A stretch of DNA of 44,829 nucleotides from a virus. Position 1 is the first letter of the stretch, and each line of letters starts with the position of its first letter. Below are positions 17,543 through 24,638 of the stretch, in pieces. The position numbers were made by a program, and so were the translations under genes. The DNA lies in IMG/VR virus record IMGVR_UViG_3300022821_000034, positions 1 through 44,829 of that record; one strand, given 5' to 3'. The notes beneath the pieces are model-generated. The model made no database searches. It saw only the letters and a program-made list of their open reading frames with translations, and was not told where the DNA came from.

Positions 17543-17917
17543 TTATTTTTTATAATTAGTAGTTAAAAATTCTATTACTCTTACTTCAGGAATAGTTAAA
17601 TCTTTAATAAGATTAAATGAAGATTTAAATATACATACAGATAATCATATTATTAATACAATTGAAAAAATAAAACCAATCATATTAATAGCTATTTCAT
17701 AATCAGTTTCAAACTTATCTGCTTTAAATCTTTTGTTAGTGATAGATATAATAAAAGAAAGTATAATAATAATTGTTATACAAAATATCAAATAAGATAT
17801 ATCTTGTATAATTAAATAATTGATAAGTCTTCAATATATATCAATAAAATAATCTTTTCATATATCAATTCAAGTAAATAAAGTTTTGTTAAGTGATTCA
17901 ATAGTTTTTGTATCCAT
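17543..17917 (-). CDS. Integral membrane protein, two helices, 124 aa
   Basis: Two hydrophobic segments are clear, at about residues 36-58 (LIIQDISYLIFCITIIIILS) and 78-97 (INMIGFIFSIVLIIGLSVCI). Polar ends lie on both sides. Five glycines are TGA. It may be an early-expressed inner-membrane protein, for example for superinfection exclusion, but nothing in the sequence decides that. Confidence 0.6.
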
Positions 17918-17949
17918 AATAATTTGCTTTAATTTATAAAATATATATA

Positions 17950-17983
17950 CTTGTAATTACACCCCGTTATAAGGAATGTAATT
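17950..17983 (-). promoter_or_regulatory. Leader hairpin upstream of the membrane protein gene
   Basis: TAATTACA (17957-17964) and TGTAATTA (17979-17986) pair perfectly around a 14-base loop. It lies in the 111-base gap between the genes at 17543 and 18029, upstream of the former. It could be a terminator without a clear T run or a leader structure. Confidence 0.4.
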
Positions 17984-18028
17984 ATTTGCTTATACAATCC
18001 TAGAGTACTAATACTACTTTAGGTTTTT

Positions 18029-18508
18029 TTATTCTTTTGAATATAATAGATTGTATTTTTGTACTATTTCTCATGGTAAGAACACTAATCAAGCTTTAAA
18101 ATCTTTTTTTAATTTAGCTTTATTTACTGTCTCTTTTACTGTAGTTTTAATTGTTTTATAACAATCAGTAACATCATCAGTAGTAAAATCTCTAAACACT
18201 CAATCTTCACATTTTTTCATTAATGTTCAACTTCATTTTTTTACTACTTTAATTTTATCACCATTATCATTTACAACTTCTTTATAATTTGTAGACAATA
18301 AATACTTTATAACCTCTTTTTCTGTAGAGATAAGTAAGACTTGATTGTTCTTTTTTTCTTGTTTAAGCTCATTTAATTTTAAAGTTAATGAACTAAGCTC
18401 TAATTCTTTTTTAACCTCCTTAATTCTATCATCAAGTTGGATTCAAGCATTTACTAACGCTGTAGTAGAAAATGCTTTTTTTCTCATAATTAAATCTGTT
18501 TCTGTCAT
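18029..18508 (-). CDS. Hypothetical protein, 159 aa
   Basis: I do not recognise this 159-residue protein. The first 60 residues are helical and coiled-coil-like (LDDRIKEVKKELELSSLTLK). The middle has VVKKGSGTLMKKCEDGVFRD and the end is FKAGLVFLPGEIVQKYNLLY. Seven glycines are TGA. It has the longest leader of the block (279 bases) with several hairpins, so it may be tightly regulated and highly expressed. Confidence 0.55.
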
Positions 18509-18536
18509 AATATTTTTGTAACTAAGATATAAAATA

Positions 18537-18595
18537 TTATAACAAGGGTAATCCTCTAGTGTACTCCTAAGTAACTAATAACCCCCTTGTTATAA
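18537..18595 (-). promoter_or_regulatory. Long leader stem-loop, 12-bp perfect stem
   Basis: TTATAACAAGGG (18537-18548) pairs with CCCTTGTTATAA (18584-18595). The 35-base loop can pair further at its base (GGGTTA/TAACCC on the minus strand). It sits 29 bases before the ATG at 18508. Candidate attenuator, riboswitch-like leader or regulator site. Confidence 0.5.
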
Positions 18596-18596
18596 A

Positions 18597-18707
18597 TGAT
18601 TGTTTAGCGAGATTTACTCCTCGTTAGAAAAAAATAATCACGACTTTAATTTTTCCTAATTTTATTCCTTATTTGATTGTTTAGCGTAGCTTTTCTGCTC
18701 GTTTCAA
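18597..18707 (-). repeat. Two copies of a hairpin-forming leader repeat
   Basis: TGATTGTTTAGCG begins both copies (18597 and 18674). On the minus strand each reads as a small hairpin (CGAG...CTCG in the first) followed by GCTAAACAATCA. They lie in the leader of the gene at 18029 and resemble the hairpin family seen at 21097-22651. Confidence 0.45.
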
Positions 18708-18742
18708 TATTGTTGACACTTTATGGTTATCAACTACTATCA

Positions 18743-18770
18743 ATCTTACTGATTTAAAGTAACAATTCAA
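18743..18770 (-). promoter_or_regulatory. Leftward promoter, shared element (copy 2)
   Basis: TTGAAT (18770-18765) and TAAGAT (18748-18743) on the minus strand are 16 bases apart, within a segment of about 40 bases nearly identical to 15524-15551. It would drive the structured leader and the gene at 18029. Confidence 0.6.
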
Positions 18771-18787
18771 GACCTTTTTATACTTTA

Positions 18788-19057
18788 TTAATATGATTGT
18801 AATTTTATTTTATCTTTTAGTATATCCCTAGATTCTATTATTTTATCATAATTTTTTATGACTTTTGGTTTATCGTTTGATGAGATATCTTTTGTATAAA
18901 TAATTAAAGCAGAATAATAATAATTTTCTAATTTATAATCAGAAGTTATATTGTATTTGATCCCTTGTAATTTTATTCAAGTTTCTAAAAATGAATTTAT
19001 TTGTTTTTCAAAGTCATCATATTGATTATGTGCTATAAATTTTATTTGTGTTGTCAT
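18788..19057 (-). CDS. Hypothetical protein, 89 aa
   Basis: An 89-residue protein with an alternating strand/helix pattern (MTTQIKFIAHNQYDDFEKQI; LENYYYSALIIYT). Only one TGA codon. It lies directly downstream of the helicase gene, and the promoter at 18743-18770 begins within 17 bases of its stop. It may be a replication accessory; no family recognised. Confidence 0.5.
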
Positions 19058-19075
19058 AATATTTTTTTTAATTAT

Positions 19076-19864
19076 TTAAAAATATGTGTCTTCTATTGCT
19101 TCTAAGTATTCACCTTTATCAAAAATAATATTGCTTATTCCATTATTTCAACCTATTGTATCCTTATATTGCATCAATTTAACTTCCTTTTTTATTTCAT
19201 CGTCTGTATTTTCAGGGTCTAGATCCCTCCAAATTTCAACTACTTGTGTAGAATTATCAATAACTTTTTGACTTCATCTGAAAGCTCCAACACCTCATGG
19301 ATAAAATTTTTTATTATCTGATGGTTTTCTTAGATGATGTACTAATATTATACTAATTCTCATACTATTTTTTAGTATTTGTAGACTTCTACTAATATTT
19401 TCAAACCTTACATTCTCGTTATCACTTCAACCTATACAGCCTAAATTATCTATAATAAATAATCTAAATCATTTATCATAACCTAATCTAATGGTCTTCT
19501 CTATTTTTCATATATCAGGATTTTCATTAAATGAAGTTATATTTAATAATAATGGATCAAAACTATTTAATATATTTAGATGTTTTTCATACAATTTATA
19601 TTGTAAATCATTATAGTTTCAAACTTGAAAATCATATTTAGTTATATTGGCTTTCTTTTTTGCTGTCCTAGATAACATTACATTTTCTAACAACTCTAAA
19701 TTAATATAACATATTGGATTATTTTTTAAAGCGTTTTGTCTAGCAAGAAAATAAGCAAACTCTGTTTTTCAAATTCAAGAAAATCATCAAAATATTATTA
19801 ATTCTTGTTCTTCAATCATTCAAAATTTTTCATCTATACATTGTAGTCATCGTGTAAATTTCAT
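19076..19864 (-). CDS. DnaB-like replicative helicase ATPase domain, 262 aa
   Basis: A RecA-fold ATPase with Walker A FGGFSGIGKTEF (Lys33, Thr34), Walker B LFIIDNLG and a later VHHLRKP motif with the conserved His/Arg region. It would form a hexamer and unwind DNA, or be a RadA/DnaB-type helper. At 262 residues it contains only the C-terminal ATPase domain; the N-terminal primase-binding domain of DnaB is missing. Every glycine of GGFSGIG is a TGA codon, strong support for UGA = Gly. The upstream DUF6291-like gene, which ends one base after this start, is probably its loader or organiser. Confidence 0.82.
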
Positions 19865-20554
19865 TTATTTGTTATTATTTATAAAATCTTTTGCTAATCG
19901 TTCTTTTTTAATTTTGAAGAATTTCTCTAATCATCGTTTATTTTTAAGTTCTATATCTCATTTATTATTTACAAAACTTTGATTAAATAATTCTAAATCA
20001 GTAAAGTTTTGTTGATGCTGTTTTGGATTATCTTTTTCATCTTTTCTTATCCAGTTCTGAATTGTTAAATTATAATTTGTATAACTTTTTTTTGTTCTAG
20101 TACAATAATCATTTATTTTATCAATAAATAGGTCAATAGTATTGACATCGTATTTATTTGTTAAAACAGTATATTGAGTTTTGGAAAGTTCAACATGAGT
20201 TCAATATTTAATCTTTACATTATCCTTTACATTATCCTTTACATTATCCTTTACATTTTCCTTTACATTATCCTTTACATTTACATTAACATTTACATTG
20301 CCTTGTGTTTTGCTTCTATTTTGCTTCTGTTTTGCTTCTGTTTTGCTTTTTTTTCAATTCTTATATTTTTTAATATTAGCTTCTAACTGGGGCTTTATTA
20401 ATGTAAAAATTGTTTTACTAATTCAAGTTAATTTCTCTTCTTTAAAATCTAATCCAAAAGAAAATATAGAATTATATATTTCTCATTGATTTTCTTTTGG
20501 TAATTCTTTTATTGCTTCATAAAAACTTCTATAAAAAATTAAACTATCTCTCAT
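19865..20554 (-). CDS. DUF6291-like replication organiser/helicase loader candidate, 229 aa
   Basis: The N-terminal ~70 residues, MRDSLIFYRSFYEAIKELPK then ENQGEIYNSIFSFG and IFTLIKPQLEANIKKYKNGK, match the DUF6291 pattern common beside phage replication genes. A linker of NVNVNVKDNVKENVK type (12-bp DNA repeats) follows. The C-terminal half (LTIQNWIRKDEKDN) resembles the C-terminal DnaD-type segment with YxxxNWI. It directly precedes the DnaB-like gene, so a role as origin-binding protein or loader is likely, though not proven. About seven TGA codons. Confidence 0.72.
20214..20295. repeat. 12-bp tandem repeat inside the DUF6291-like gene
   Basis: TTTACATTATCC is repeated about six times (with TTTACATTTTCC and shorter TTTACATTAACA variants). 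On the coding strand it encodes (K)DNV/(N)VNV units forming a flexible linker. Copy number is likely to vary between strains. Confidence 0.85.
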
Positions 20555-20585
20555 GATATATATTTTTTAAATACTAAAAAAAAAT

Positions 20586-20759
20586 CTAATGTCAAATTAT
20601 AAACTTCATTATTTTATTTATAAGATGTATAGTAAAACTAATCCACCTTGATATATAATGTAATAATACTGCTAATATTATTGGGATCAATGTTATTATA
20701 ACAAATAATCAAATAAAAAGAATAAACAAATTAGTAAATACTTTTATATATTCTAGCAT
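20586..20759 (-). CDS. Small membrane protein, 57 aa
   Basis: One long hydrophobic region fills residues 10-35 (LFILFIGLFVIITLIPIILA and onward), followed by a second amphipathic segment with Arg, Trp, His and Lys. Two glycines, both TGA. It is the first of several small membrane proteins upstream of the replication genes. Function unknown. Confidence 0.55.
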
Positions 20760-20781
20760 TTTTATTTTTAAAGGTAAAAAA

Positions 20782-20934
20782 TTAATCTTTTTTATTGAAA
20801 TCTAAATATATAAGTACAGTTAGTACAAAAAATATAAATAGAAATATAGGAGTTTCAGGTTGATCAAATCAATCATAATGTATTTTACAAGACATTATAA
20901 TTATAAAAAAGGTTATTACGAGTGCTTTTTCCAT
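20782..20934 (-). CDS. Small membrane protein, two helices, 50 aa
   Basis: Two hydrophobic segments, residues 4-16 (ALVITFFIIIMSC) and 28-44 (PIFLFIFFVLTVLIYL), are joined by a polar loop with one TGA (Gly). A hairpin-like inner-membrane peptide is likely. The Cys at the end of the first segment is not in a clear lipobox. Confidence 0.5.
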
Positions 20935-20935
20935 T

Positions 20936-21067
20936 TTATTTATTTAATAAATTAAAAGTTTCTTTTTCTAGTTTCTCTATTTTTTGCAATATTTGTTCTG
21001 TTTTTTCAGGTGACCTTTCAAAGAAATTTTCGTCTTCAAAGTCAAATTGTCAAATTGTATCATTCAT
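20936..21067 (-). CDS. Small acidic coiled-coil protein, 43 aa
   Basis: A 43-residue protein starting MNDTIGQFDFEDENFFERSP and ending in a short leucine-spaced helix. One TGA. It has its own leader hairpin (21097-21135) upstream. Function unknown. Confidence 0.5.
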
Positions 21068-21096
21068 TGTATTTTTTTTAATTATAAAGGTAAATA

Positions 21097-21135
21097 TTGT
21101 ATAGTTATATAGCTTTTGACTGTATAAATAATTTA
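21097..21135 (-). promoter_or_regulatory. Leader hairpin family, copy E1
   Basis: On the minus strand ATTTATACAG-TCAAAAG-CTATATAACT forms an imperfect hairpin followed by ATACAAT. It is closely similar to copy E2 at 21711-21744. The gap 21068-21213 holds this element and a second small hairpin (ACTCTT/AAGAGT at about 21193-21207), and no gene. Confidence 0.5.
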
Positions 21136-21213
21136 AATTAGAGCTGTTAAACTGTTAAGGTGGTAAAACTATCTAATAATAACTTTTAACAACTCTTATA
21201 AAGAGTAATCATT

Positions 21214-21381
21214 CTATCAATCTATGAAAACCAAATGATTGTTTTGATCTTCAAAGTAAATGTAATATTCAATAGGAATTTCACTTTCTGAAGAGAAAGT
21301 GTGGAAGCCCTTATTGTTTAAATATTTATCAAATAAATCGTTATATGTCTTGCTTCATCTTTTTATAATTTGTTTATTCAT
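21214..21381 (-). CDS. Hypothetical protein, 55 aa
   Basis: A 55-residue protein: MNKQIIKRGSKTYNDLFDKY, then a beta-rich half (IPIEYYIYFEDQNNHLVFI) ending in Asp-Gly, with that Gly a TGA just before TAG. It lies between two leader-hairpin regions. No family recognised. Confidence 0.55.
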
Positions 21382-21417
21382 TATAATTTTAAAATAATAA
21401 AGTAAAAAATGTTTTAT

Positions 21418-21681
21418 TTATAATATTTTATCTATAATATTTCATTTAAAGTTGAATAAATAAATTAAATCATAAAAATCAATTTCAAGTAAATCACTGT
21501 AGTCTCTTAATACTTTACTTCAATCTTTTTTATATTTTTCTTGTAAACTTTCTATAAATAGCATGTTTATACTATTCTTTTTATTAAATTTTTTTAATTT
21601 TTTTATTATATCAAAATATTCTTTATTTAAAATTTCGCTTTCACTAGCTAAATTTGTAATTTCTTTTGAAAAATTATTCAT
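21418..21681 (-). CDS. Hypothetical helical protein, 87 aa
   Basis: An 87-residue helical, charged protein (MNNFSKEITNLASESEILNK at the start; LLEIDFYDLIYLFNFKG near the end). Two TGA codons. Preceded by leader hairpin copy E2. No domain recognised. Confidence 0.5.
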
Positions 21682-21710
21682 TTTGTTTTTTAATAATATA
21701 ATAAAAATTG

Positions 21711-21744
21711 TATAGTTACACAGCTTTTGCCTGTATAACTATTT
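21711..21744 (-). promoter_or_regulatory. Leader hairpin family, copy E2
   Basis: On the minus strand AGTTATACAG-GCAAAAG-CTGTGTAACT forms a 10-bp stem with one U-G wobble. The same pair is a C-A mismatch on the plus strand, which favours a minus-strand RNA. It precedes the gene at 21418. Confidence 0.55.
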
Positions 21745-21797
21745 AAAATAAAGACCGTAAAATAATCTACCAACTTTAATAATTAAATGGCGTTTAT

Positions 21798-21944
21798 CTA
21801 CCTGTCTATTTCTAAATAGAGTAGTAATCAGAAATAGACTATAAAAAAAATAACAACTGTAAAAAGTGAGTCGTTCACCGACTCAAAGTTTACTAATGTA
21901 ATTAGGTTAGTAATGATTATTACTAAAAATGATATTTTTTTCAT
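21798..21944 (-). CDS. Small membrane protein, two helices, 48 aa
   Basis: The first segment is ISFLVIIITNLITLV and the second LFTVVIFFIVYFGLLLYL, joined by a polar loop. One TGA. The loop is encoded by a perfect hairpin (GAGTCG/CGACTC) and the second helix lies over a 10-bp inverted repeat (GTCTATTTCT, 21804-21813 and 21830-21839). These DNA structures could also act as regulatory RNA, so the CDS call is moderate. Confidence 0.45.
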
Positions 21945-22036
21945 TTTAGTTTTAATAATAATTTAAAAAATGTTTTTTCATAAAAATATACATTGCCAGT
22001 CCGTTGGGTATATACTTTTATGTAATATTGATTTAA

Positions 22037-22318
22037 TTAGTAGCATACTATGAAACTATCTTCATTGATCCATAATATACTATTATTGTGTTCAAGTTCC
22101 CATTTTTCAATATAATTTCAAGGGTTCCCTCTGTAGTTATCTATATTATATTCTTCTAAATCTTTATATTCTGTGTAATCTCCTCTAATTTCTGCGGTAT
22201 CCAAATTATAATTCGGATCTAGTCATTCTAAATAATCAAATAGAGTACTAGCTCATTCAGTACTGAATGAATCTCTCATCTCATCGATAAAATCATTTTC
22301 ATTTACTTCTTTATACAT
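22037..22318 (-). CDS. Acidic conserved phage/plasmid-type protein, 93 aa
   Basis: The pattern FSTEGASTLFDYLEGLDP then LDTAEIRGDYTEYKDLEEY is shared by many short acidic proteins of phages and mobile elements (FSR.GLEALFDYLE ... D....DYTEY...EEF). Their function is not established. The protein is strongly acidic, 93 residues, with three TGA codons. It has its own leader hairpin (22376-22411). Confidence 0.6.
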
Positions 22319-22375
22319 TTTATTTTTAATAATAGGGTAAAATATTTATATTATTGATTTAACGATGCTTATATA

Positions 22376-22411
22376 TTTTATAGCGAGTACTTTTAAGCCT
22401 CGCTTGTAAAA
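22376..22411 (-). promoter_or_regulatory. Leader hairpin family, copy E3
   Basis: On the minus strand TTTTACAAGCGAG pairs with CTCGCTATAAAA around GCTTAAAAGTA. Copy E4 has the same layout with compensatory changes (C-G to U-A, A-U to G-U). It precedes the gene at 22037. Confidence 0.6.
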
Positions 22412-22412
22412 T

Positions 22413-22556
22413 CTATTTTTCCGGTGTTGTAACCACTCGATTGGTTACATTTTTATCTTTAAAGAAAGTCAGCCAGTATTTTGTTCGATACTGGTATGTT
22501 ACTATTTTTTTACCTTTATATATAAAGATAATTTTTTTGTAATTTGTTTTATCCAT
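22413..22556 (-). CDS. Small basic protein, 47 aa
   Basis: A 47-residue basic protein beginning MDKTNYKKIIFIYKGKKIVT, beta-rich and able to bind nucleic acid by charge. It has no TGA; its one Gly is GGT. It lies between leader hairpins E3 and E4. No family recognised. Confidence 0.5.
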   Translation of the reverse strand: MDKTNYKKIIFIYKGKKIVTYQYRTKYWLTFFKDKNVTNRVVTTPEK

Positions 22557-22581
22557 TTTATTTTTTTTTAATTATAAAATA

Positions 22582-22651
22582 TATATCCACCACATTTTGA
22601 CAGTGGATATATATTTTATAGTGAGTACTTTTTAGGTACCCACTTATAAAA
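22582..22651 (-). promoter_or_regulatory. Leader hairpin family, copy E4, plus a second strong hairpin
   Basis: TTTTATAAGTGGG pairs with CTCACTATAAAA around TACCTAAAAAGTA (plus 22614-22651). Immediately downstream in the transcript, ATATATATCCAC pairs with GTGGATATATAT (plus 22582-22617 region). Both lie in the 99-base gap upstream of the gene at 22413. Confidence 0.55.
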
Positions 22652-22655
22652 TATA

Positions 22656-23222
22656 TTATATTAGATATTCTAAGTTACTATCTAATATATTATTCTTTTT
22701 ATAATGTGAATTGTAAATTTTATACCCCCCACATGATGTCTTCTCTATTGTATCGTAAGCCCAAATATAATTAGACAAATTTTTACAAATAAAAACATTT
22801 AGTCCACTTTTTGGGCATACGGTTTCATACCCATCAAATTTTAATAGTGATTTTAAGTAATCACTATTTCTATTTTTTAATAAAATAGAGATAATTTTTT
22901 TTATAAATTCTTGACATTTTACAATGTCAAACTTTTTTTGTCAATTCATCTCTTTTGGAGCTTTTCTCCAATGGTGATGAATTTCAATAGATGTTTTTTC
23001 TATTGTTAACCGGTATCTTTCCGGAGCTCGACAGTCTCCAGGGTTATGGTTAATTTTCAAATTCTCAATTTGAATTAATCAACTTCAAGTAAAAAAGTGC
23101 TCCCATCATATAGCTTTATATGATGATAAAATCTTACTCAATTTGTTTTGAAGTTGAGTAAGTTTGATAACTTCACTATAAATAGTTAAATTTTTTTTTG
23201 AGTTCATAATTTTTTTTTCCAT
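22656..23222 (-). CDS. Hypothetical protein, first gene of the leftward block, 188 aa
   Basis: I do not recognise this 188-residue basic protein. It contains HNPGDCRAPERYRLTIEKTS followed by IEIHHHWRKAP, and four spaced Cys with a late CGGY. Only four TGA codons are used among eight glycines, and the G+C is slightly higher than its neighbours. As the first gene after the leftward promoter candidate (23261-23288) it should be expressed first after infection, so an early host-takeover or origin-binding role is plausible. Confidence 0.6.
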
Positions 23223-23260
23223 TTTTATTTAATAAGGGGTTAAAAACTTTGATTAATTAA

Positions 23261-23288
23261 AGTATATATATATATATTGATATTGCAA
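23261..23288 (-). promoter_or_regulatory. Leftward early promoter candidate
   Basis: On the minus strand TTGCAA (23288-23283) and TATACT (23266-23261) are 16 bases apart, 39 bases from the ATG at 23222. The spacer is an alternating AT tract. The palindrome CACAATTGTG at 23299-23308, just upstream, could be an operator. Confidence 0.55.
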
Positions 23289-23395
23289 GACTAAATTGCA
23301 CAATTGTGGACTATATTACTATAATACAAGTAAACAAGCCAAAAGAAAATGCATAATTAAATAAGATCTTAACATAATTGTATAAATTCTTGGAC

Positions 23396-23422
23396 CAGTT
23401 AGAACCGTTCGTAATCTAACTG
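23396..23422. other. Perfect 8-bp hairpin in the origin-like region
   Basis: CAGTTAGA and TCTAACTG flank an 11-base loop ACCGTTCGTAA. No T run follows on either strand. It could be a nicking or initiation hairpin or a terminator; undecided. Confidence 0.4.
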
Positions 23423-23683
23423 AATATCATCAGGACACCAAAACAATATCAAAACATTCAATAGTACGATGATATAATTATAACTAAATATCATTCAAGC
23501 CAACAACATAACATACAACAGTATCATTATTATAATAATATTTTTCTTTTTCTTTTCTTTTTCAGTTGATGAATGTTCAACTTGAAAAATAAACGCCTTG
23601 TAATTGAAAAAAGATAACAATGACACCCCAAATTCAACAACAATTCATCATCATCAACAAAATACAACTCAATAGAAATACAA
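23399..23683 (-). CDS. Uncertain ORF, possible membrane protein, 94 aa
   Basis: From TTG at 23683 the frame gives a glycine run (VVFCGGGGIVVEF, all TGA), a basic KEKKKKN stretch, then two hydrophobic segments (IIIIMILLYVMLLAGMIFSY; NYIIVLLNVLILFW) and CPDDIQLDYERF. This looks protein-like. However, there is no ATG start, leucine codons (TTG, CTG) differ from neighbours, and the other frames are also open here. It may be chance in a T-rich strand. Confidence 0.3.
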
Positions 23684-23910
23684 GTAACAACCTTATAACT
23701 TGAATTGATCCATTACATCGATGATGATGAAAGTTACATAAAATATAAATAAAACCCAAATACTTAAAAAGAAATACTGTAAAAATAGCATTGTTAAGCT
23801 AAATACTCACACACTTGAAAATTAATGATAAATCATTATAATGTAGTTTAGTTACGATAACTATAATTATCATAAGTAAAATAATACCTTATAAGTAACA
23901 CCTAACAGGC

Positions 23911-24016
23911 TATACAGTGCTAATGTTTTACTCAGATGATACAGTAATGTTTCACTGTAGTGATACAAATATGTTTTACTGTAGTAGAATGACAATGTAT
24001 TACTACAATGATACAA
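23911..24016. repeat. 24-bp iteron-like tandem repeats
   Basis: GATACAGTAATGTTTCACTG and GATACAAATATGTTTTACTG start 24 bases apart (23938, 23962). A diverged unit and a last GATACAA at 24010 keep the 24-base phase, and a related unit precedes them. Repeats with this phase (about two helix turns) are typical binding arrays for an initiator or repressor. Confidence 0.7.
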
Positions 24017-24070
24017 GGGGGTATGTCCGTTTTTGAGGTTCAAGGGCGGCAAAGTTAATGTAACACTACC

Positions 24071-24150
24071 TACATACGATATCTGTGTTCCAGCAAGCTA
24101 TACATACGATATCTACCTTACAGTAAGCCTTATAAACGATATCAGAGCAA
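24071..24150. repeat. Three 30-bp direct repeats upstream of the small terminase gene
   Basis: ACGATATC recurs at 24076, 24106 and 24136. The first two copies share TACATACGATATCT, then CAGyAAGC; the third keeps AACGATATC and AGCAAG. A 30-base period puts each site on the same face of DNA. Candidates are iterons or the packaging site bound by the small terminase. Confidence 0.7.
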
Positions 24151-24269
24151 GGGTGGGTAGGAAGTTGATAGATTAAAGGGGGGGTATTTTTAAAACGGTT
24201 GTTTCTGTAATTTGTTACGGTGGCGACTTGTATAAGTAAGCAATTTTATAATTATAAAAAGAAATAATA

Positions 24270-24626
24270 ATGGCAAAACTAAAACGGTCAGAAGAAGAAG
24301 TAGAAAAGTTATTTAAAAGGTTATATATCAGGTTAACAAGAGACAAGAGTATACTTTTTTATGGTACATTATTTAATGAGGAGACACTTGATAAGACTTA
24401 CAGTTCAGAGTTAAGGCATAAATTCAAAAATAACAAGATTATATCTGAATATTACAAGAGGACAAAGGGGTTATTAGAGAGTAGGATAGTAGAGAATGCA
24501 GCTAGGGGGAAGATCAATCCAGTATTTGCAATGTTTAACTTAAAGAATAACTATAACTGGCAAGATAAAAGAGAGATAAAACAGCAGAATGATGGGAAGA
24601 TGGAGATAGTAATAAACAAGAAATAG
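24270..24626 (+). CDS. terS: Terminase small subunit, 118 aa
   Basis: The C-terminal half TKGLLESRIVENAARGKINP followed by VFAMFNLKNNYNWQDKREI matches the small-terminase/DNA-packaging gp3-like pattern (A..G..NP..AIF.LKN..GW.DK.E). It would recognise the packaging site and deliver it to the large terminase. It is the first gene of the rightward block and lies just after the 30-bp repeats. Unusually, it has no TGA codon at all: its four glycines are GGT and GGG, and it uses AGG and GGG codons that are rare in neighbouring genes. This suggests recent transfer or a special expression need. Confidence 0.8.
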   Translation: MAKLKRSEEEVEKLFKRLYIRLTRDKSILFYGTLFNEETLDKTYSSELRHKFKNNKIISEYYKRTKGLLESRIVENAARGKINPVFAMFNLKNNYNWQDKREIKQQNDGKMEIVINKK

Positions 24627-24638
24627 AAATATAAGTGA

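Larger units (their letters stand above)
23223..24269. other. 1-kb intergenic region between divergent gene blocks: putative origin/packaging region
   Basis: No convincing gene fills this stretch. It holds a leftward promoter, a palindrome CACAATTGTG (23299-23308), an 8-bp perfect hairpin (23396-23422), TAATGATAAATCATTA (23823-23838), a 24-bp repeat array (23911-24016) and a 30-bp repeat array (24071-24150). Coding direction and strand composition switch here, as expected of a replication origin. The closeness of the 30-bp repeats to the small terminase gene also suits a packaging site. Two ORFs inside (23399-23683 minus; 23620-23748 plus) overlap each other and are uncertain. Confidence 0.65.

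Noticed and set aside
20174-20489. Plus-strand hydrophobic ORFs over the 12-bp repeat
   Set aside because: They are shadows of the DUF6291-like gene; the Ile/Leu/Tyr pattern arises from reading the TTTACATTATCC repeat in the wrong strand.
21804-21910. Terminator GAGTCG/CGACTC and 10-bp inverted repeat GTCTATTTCT as a pure non-coding region
   Set aside because: A 48-codon two-helix membrane ORF covers both. The structures are kept as a caveat to that CDS rather than as separate terminators.
8488-23222. Lysogeny module (integrase, excisionase, CI-type repressor with its own control region)
   Set aside because: Two small HTH proteins are present, but no recombinase, att-like repeat or repressor-sized regulator was found, so a temperate lifestyle is not supported.
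23870-24052. 60-codon minus ORF over the 24-bp repeats
   Set aside because: The frame simply translates the iteron-like array (YHYSETLLYHLSKT); a 24-bp repeat is in frame by arithmetic. Composition differs from all real genes and there is no good start context.
23911-24150. CRISPR array
   Set aside because: Repeats are contiguous (24 bp) or only partly conserved (30 bp) with no unique spacers of constant length, and no cas genes occur.
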